Shown here one piece after another: positions 8,822-13,068 of a stretch of DNA of 13,068 nucleotides (positions are counted from its first letter, which is position 1; every line of letters starts with the position of its first letter). The DNA lies in the NCBI RefSeq assembly GCF_000344685.1, contig NW_006920417.1, positions 996,104-1,009,171 on the forward strand, given 5' to 3'. The position numbers and the translations under genes are program-made. The notes below the pieces were generated by a model. It saw only the letters and a program-made list of their open reading frames with translations, was not told the DNA's origin and searched no databases. The stretch is from Gloeophyllum trabeum ATCC 11539. Lineage: Eukaryota > Basidiomycota > Agaricomycetes > Gloeophyllales > Gloeophyllaceae.

Positions 8822-11601
8822 CGTGTCATGCCTAATGGTAGGGGTTGGCCCACCTGCAACGAAGTATTGAATCATGGCCTTGAGAAGCTTGTCACTATCA
8901 GGGTTATCTAGGGCATCTCCAAAGACACCACAGCCTATGGTGGTCTCATCAGAACTGAGGGATATTCGTGAAGGATCATAGGCCAATCCATGAAATTCCA
9001 GGGGAGTTCCCAGAAGGACCTTTTCTTGGAGATGCTGCTGAACCTTTGTCAGCTCAGATTGAATAGCAGTTCTGAGTTCTGGCAAAGTAAACCTAGCACC
9101 ACCAAGTTCTATGATGCCTTCCCCATCATCCACAGCATTGATTACTGCTGGATGAGGTGTGTTGTGCACAATATGGGTGGCCCGATGAAGCAAGTCCTGC
9201 AATGAAGCGAATGGTGACAATTTGTACTCAAATAGATACTCCTGGCAGAAACTCCTGATGTGCCTATAACTAGACTCACAGGGTCAACAAAGATACTGGA
9301 AGGGTCATGGGACCTACTGGAGCAACTGCTTGGTGGCTTCAGACCAGAGTGACCTTGGCTTTTCCCTGAAGATATTCTTGATCTTGATGGAGGATGGAGC
9401 TGTTTGCCTTTGAGGTCTCTAGTCAGCCCGGTCATCTTCATTGCTCCCATTTTCATCAACTTCTGCACTGTTCGTGTCTTCATTACCTTCTTCAAAGCTA
9501 CTGTCATCTTCTTCACTGTATTCATCTTCCACCTGTTCCTCATTGTCCTGATGCATATTCTGCCTGGAGCCAGAGCCACTAGCTTTGAGGTCTTTAGGCA
9601 GTGTCTCCACCAGAGCCAACGTCTCGCTCATCTTGTGGAAACCAGTGATCCGCATCATGAATTGCATCTGAGCTAGTAGGGGTGGAAAGTCATGTATGGT
9701 CTTGTAAGAGCCATCTTTGTGGAGCCAGAAAGTTGCCATGTAGGCCACACTGGCAAAACCAAACTTGTTCTTCACAAGTGCTGGATCATATTCAGGGAAA
9801 TAGAACAGGTACAGCACCTCATGTGTTCTCCTGGCGACAACCTTTTGTTGCTGTGGCGTCAGGGGAGTCTTTTGGTCGATCAGAAGAGCATTCCTGAGGA
9901 CCTTGATTGCTATTCTTTCTTCCTTGGTAAAGGTGAAGAAGTCTGGACCAGCCTTCTCAACGGCTTTCATTGCGCTCTTGTAGTGGGCAATCAAAGCACA
10001 CATGAAATGCTCCTGGACTGTTCTTTTGGACAGGTATCCAGAACTCTGTCCCAAGCTTAGTGGCACTGAGAAGGGCAAATTAAAATGAACCACAATAAAG
10101 CACCAAATAAGTCAAACATACGGGCAGCAGTCATGAAATGGGTAAGTTACAAAGGTGTGATATCTGTTGACTTCTGCACAGTCGTGGTACAGTGTTGATG
10201 CACGTAGTTGGAATAGGCGAGGACGTATAGGGTCCTGCATATCAGCATGCATGATGGAATATAGATTGTGCTTGTCCAACTGCGACAGCCAACCATCAAT
10301 CCCTGATGTTACCACAAAGGAGTCTTTGGTAACCCCTTCCTTCTCTCTGAGCAGGGAAAGCTTCTTCTTCTGCTGCATCAAGTTCTCCCAAAGGTCAAGT
10401 GAAGGAACTCTGGGAATGGCCACAGCCTTGAGTTTCTTGGGTTTGGCAACTGCAAAGTACCTAGTCCAGGAATTGCGATAGACCAATGTTTGAACCAAAG
10501 AGTGTACATACAGGCTTGGAGTTGCGCATAACCCTTAGGCCACCAATTTGCTCACATACGCTCTGTGTGTGTGAAGTTGCATTCCATTTGGAAAAGAAGC
10601 CCAGTCTGCAATGTAAACAGACAAAGCCAGGGTAGACCTTAAGACCTTGAACAGGAGTAGGAGTGGAAGTGTAGAGATCCTCCCAGCATTGTTGCCAAGC
10701 TATAACAGATGCATCCCATGCAGCCTCATATCCAAGTGCGGTCAACTTGTCTATGATTTGCTGCATAACCTTGGAAGGGCTGGGCAGGTTAACCTGATCA
10801 TGAGAAACTGCTAACCTCTCAACTGAGTGAAAGGGAATACCATCTTCTGCTACCTTGGGTATTTCTTCTGTTGTAGTGAGGTGCCGATGGACATTTGACA
10901 AGAGAAGGCCTGTGCCACATTCATGGCATATGATAATGCCCATGCGCTTGTTGAACATAAGTAAGGGGTAACCTTCAAGCTCCACTAGATCACTTATTAT
11001 CATGTATGTCAGTTAAACAAACTTCTAGGAAGATTGCAGATACCATACTTTTACTCTTTGTTTTCTTCTTCTTGTGCCTCCATGTGGCTGCCAATTGACG
11101 AACTAGCACATTGTGGAAGTTTTGAGAGCTGTCAAGAGTTCAGAACACATCCACATGCCTTCCAGTCTCCTCTTCTGATACTGCTTCATTTGAGATCTCG
11201 AATGCACCAGCTGGCTCCTGCTCCAAGGTTTATGTGATAGTTAAGCCTTTCATATGCTCTACCACTTCTGAGGCATTGCCAGGTTCTGAGCTGGTTGGGG
11301 GTCTATATGCCTGGATAAGTCTGAGAGCACTGTGGATGAATGTCTATGATGACTCACTGGTCTTCATCATCAGAAAGGCTGTCCAACTGTTCTTTAATTT
11401 GGGCCTTGAGTTCTGCCACTTTCTCAGCTTCCATTGCAAGGTCCTCCTGGTATTCAAGATCATTGTGATCTTCAATTGAAAGAGAGCATGGGTGCCCTGC
11501 AGTCATGGCACAGTCAGGTGTGGCCTGAAGTAGAGCCCTCATGGAGGTCTCTGTATTGAGGTCCATAGGGACCTGGCCTTCTGCTGCACAGTTTTTTCTG
11601 G

Positions 11602-11832
11602 TTATGTGCAGTGGTCATTGCCAGGAATATAAAAACTAAGTTGGTATACTGACATGAATACCAATGACTTTGACTCGTTGACTTTATGGAAGATAACAGT
11701 CATTGAGAGTGCCAATCCCTTGTGGATAGATACACCATCACTGTATAGTAGGTCAATCCTGGGTGAGACCCACTCCACGAGGCTATCATCTGACATTAGA
11801 TTTATATCAAAATGACCAACAAAGGCATGCAC
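11602..11832 (-). pseudogene. Unidentified coding-like fragment upstream of the recombinase gene
   Basis: Open for 76 codons with a protein-like composition (for example SLVEWVSPRIDLLYSDG and SLVFMSVYQLSFYIPG) but no ATG near its beginning (it opens with GTG right after a TGA), and I recognise no family. It lies 35 bp above the tentative first exon of the OrsD/recombinase gene, same strand, so it could be an earlier exon of that gene or a remnant of another repeat. A TATAAAAG on the minus strand at 11954-11961 could be a promoter element above it. Confidence 0.3.
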
Positions 11833-12699
11833 GGGTCAAAGAGAAAGGCAACAAGGAGGGGAAACAATGGTAATTCACCAGCAAAGGAATTGTCAGTGGA
11901 AAAGATATTGAATGTGGATGGAAAGCTGAGGTCCCCACCAAGACTCTGGCCTGCTTTTATAGGCTTCTGTGGCAAGGATTGTTTTATTTGGAAACTCCTT
12001 CAACATTGAAGAATTGGAACAATTCTCTGTATTCATGTGACCAATGTAACAGATGGACCTCCGTTGCTGCACCCAACCTACACCCAGTGCAGCATGATAC
12101 TGGCAAGCAAGTGGGATGCCTGGGACAAAGTGTATGAAAGCATATGGGCAGTGGACTTGAGAACGAGTGAGTGGAAATTTTAAGTGTCAATTCTGTTAGG
12201 TTTTGGGTGTATTGGATGCAGAGCCACTGGGACAAATAGGTACAAACAGCTTGACTATGTACTGAGCCACTGTATTTCCTTTGTTCCTTAGTCCGTGCAA
12301 TTGACCTTGCCTTCGGTTTGTGCATGTGTCTGGGCCTGGTGTGCTTATGGCCACCCATCTTATGGTTCCCTGTTCTGCCTGCTGCTAACAAATTCTATCA
12401 TAATAAATACCACAAGTAAATCAAAGGCCAAAGTACAGGATAGCCGCTCGTCAAGGCACACATTGGGTGGATACAGCACTAGAGATGGGACTGCCTAATC
12501 AAGCAACTGTTGGGCATGATGAAGGTACAAGCAGCTGGAGGCCAGACTGTCCACAAACACCTAAGCAAATAAGTGACCAACTGTCTGTGGACTGTCTGTT
12601 CCCGGCAGCTCCAAAACAATATTTCGGGTTTTCCCATGTGTATACTATATGCTACATCCTGATTTTATGGTATCATACTCACCCCATATATATCTACAG
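11833..12699. other. CpG-poor stretch without a recognised gene
   Basis: Several short open frames exist on both strands. The plus frame 11812-12009 begins with a basic lead and reads RSPPRLWPAFIGFCGKD; the minus strand also has an open run between about 11900 and 12170. Neither shows a family that I know and they overlap each other, so I assign no gene. The composition matches the heavily decayed DNA of the recombinase gene. Confidence 0.4.
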
Positions 12700-13068
12700 G
12701 TCTACATAAGACACCAAGAGATTCCAAGCAGTGCATCATTAGATACCGCTTTTGGGTGGTACCCTCCTGTGGATCCCCCAGGGGAGTGGAAAGTGGTTCA
12801 AGTGGTTGTGAATAGCTCTCCCTAGACTAAATAATCATGCCACATCATCTGGACCACATTCCAGGCCACACAGCCCATTATTTCCTCAAATTGTATTACT
12901 CTACCTCAGAAACACACTGTTCACCCTACCCTGCACCAGCTGGTATGAATTCCATCCCGGAAACAAGTCCTACTACATCCCAGAGTGTACCCCAGTAGTG
13001 CGACATCGTGTCCTGACCACCCCAGGTGCATTCTCCTTCGAGAGGACACTGAAAGGTGCCCCAGGCCA
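12700..13068 (+). CDS. Unidentified exon-like reading frames, running off the window
   Basis: Two open stretches without ATG look coding. The first follows an acceptor-like CTACAG and reads VYIRHQEIPSS...FGWYPPVDPPGEWKVVQ to a TAG at 12823-12825. The second, in another frame, is open from 12812 to the window end and reads RNTLFTLPCTSWYEFHPG then KSYYIPECTPVVRHRVL. They could be neighbouring exons or two halves of a frameshifted gene. I recognise no family. The gene, if real, continues to the right. Confidence 0.3.

Larger units (their letters stand above)
7859..11566 (-). pseudogene. OrsD-like zinc-finger protein fused to a tyrosine-recombinase-like core, degraded
   Basis: N-terminal half: two Cys/His clusters, ICHECGTG...HRHL (about 10870-10930) and CLHCRLGFF...SHTQSVC (about 10545-10615), then VQTLVYRNSWTRYFAV, as in fungal OrsD-type proteins, then an acidic stretch (about 9425-9560). 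C-terminal half carries a tyrosine-recombinase order: SGPPACGTEE (box I, expected Arg is Cys, 8477-8479), DYHKG (Lys 8363-8365), HLYR (8108-8119), then GHTEKTGEMVYAR with His 8012-8014 and Tyr 7985-7987. Introns inferred at 11291-11357, 10056-10121 and 9255-9317. Stops in frame: 11230-11232, 11140-11142, 9419-9421, 8290-8292, 8087-8089. Frame changes occur near 10490 and 8345; the join near 8220 is unresolved. The segment above 11003 is tentative; MIISDLVELE at 11003 is an alternative start. It may be an inactive integrase-like protein of a mobile element; that role is inferred. Confidence 0.7.

Noticed and set aside
10461..10520. Simple GTATGT...TAG intron joining the two zinc-finger exons
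   Set aside because: The phases do not match, and the skipped bases encode VQTLVYRNSWTRYFAV, which looks like conserved protein. A frameshift is preferred, though an intron with a weaker GTACAC donor and the TTTGCAG acceptor is possible.
4694..11566. Helicase and OrsD/recombinase genes as one fused gene, as in some fungal telomere-linked helicases
   Set aside because: They lie on opposite strands and converge, and the proposed element border falls between them.
11812..12009. 65-codon plus-strand frame starting MTNKGMHGSKRK, considered as a chromodomain-like fragment
   Set aside because: VEKILNVDGK is only a faint likeness, the aromatic cage and following strand are absent, and an overlapping minus-strand frame is equally open.
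1..13068. CRISPR arrays, tRNA or rRNA genes, bacterial operons, LTR retrotransposon reverse transcriptase
   Set aside because: No regularly spaced repeats, no cloverleaf or ribosomal sequence, introns of eukaryotic type, and no reverse transcriptase or integrase DDE motif seen in any frame.

Overview
The window looks like a transposon-rich stretch of a mushroom-forming basidiomycete (Agaricomycete) genome. Introns of 50-67 bp with GT...AG ends, and three protein families I know chiefly as large, decaying families in Agaricomycetes, point that way. No housekeeping gene, tRNA or rRNA was found. All family names are recalled from memory; no search was run.

Layout. 1-900 is CpG-rich non-coding DNA with dispersed copies of a CGGAG(C/A)TAAAT-like motif. 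924-975 is an inverted repeat. 998-7400 is proposed as one DNA element carrying two divergent genes that share a 110-bp promoter: a DUF6589-family gene (minus, 1292-4583) and a RecQ-like superfamily 2 helicase (plus, 4694-7202). A 10-bp direct repeat (988-997 and 7401-7410) flanks the unit, and imperfect inverted termini (11 of 14 bases) lie just inside it. At 7400/7401 CpG density drops from 12 in 140 bp to 0 in 160 bp, an independent sign of a boundary there.

7859-11566 (minus) is a third decayed gene. It joins N-terminal OrsD-like zinc-finger segments to a C-terminal tyrosine-recombinase-like core: Arg box (Arg changed to Cys), Lys, HxxR, then a His and a Tyr nine residues apart. 11602-13068 is CpG-poor, with exon-like open stretches that I cannot identify.

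All three genes are pseudogenes. Their lesions are mostly C-to-T or G-to-A changes in CpG context: TGA where Arg is expected, Asp to Asn in the helicase NEAH box and the DUF6589 GNQ box, Arg to Cys in helicase motif VI and in the recombinase Arg box. This fits cytosine methylation and deamination of repeats. The simplest history is an older, heavily CpG-depleted recombinase element invaded later by the DUF6589/helicase element. The most novel points are the pairing of DUF6589 with a helicase inside one bounded unit, and the fused OrsD/tyrosine-recombinase protein.
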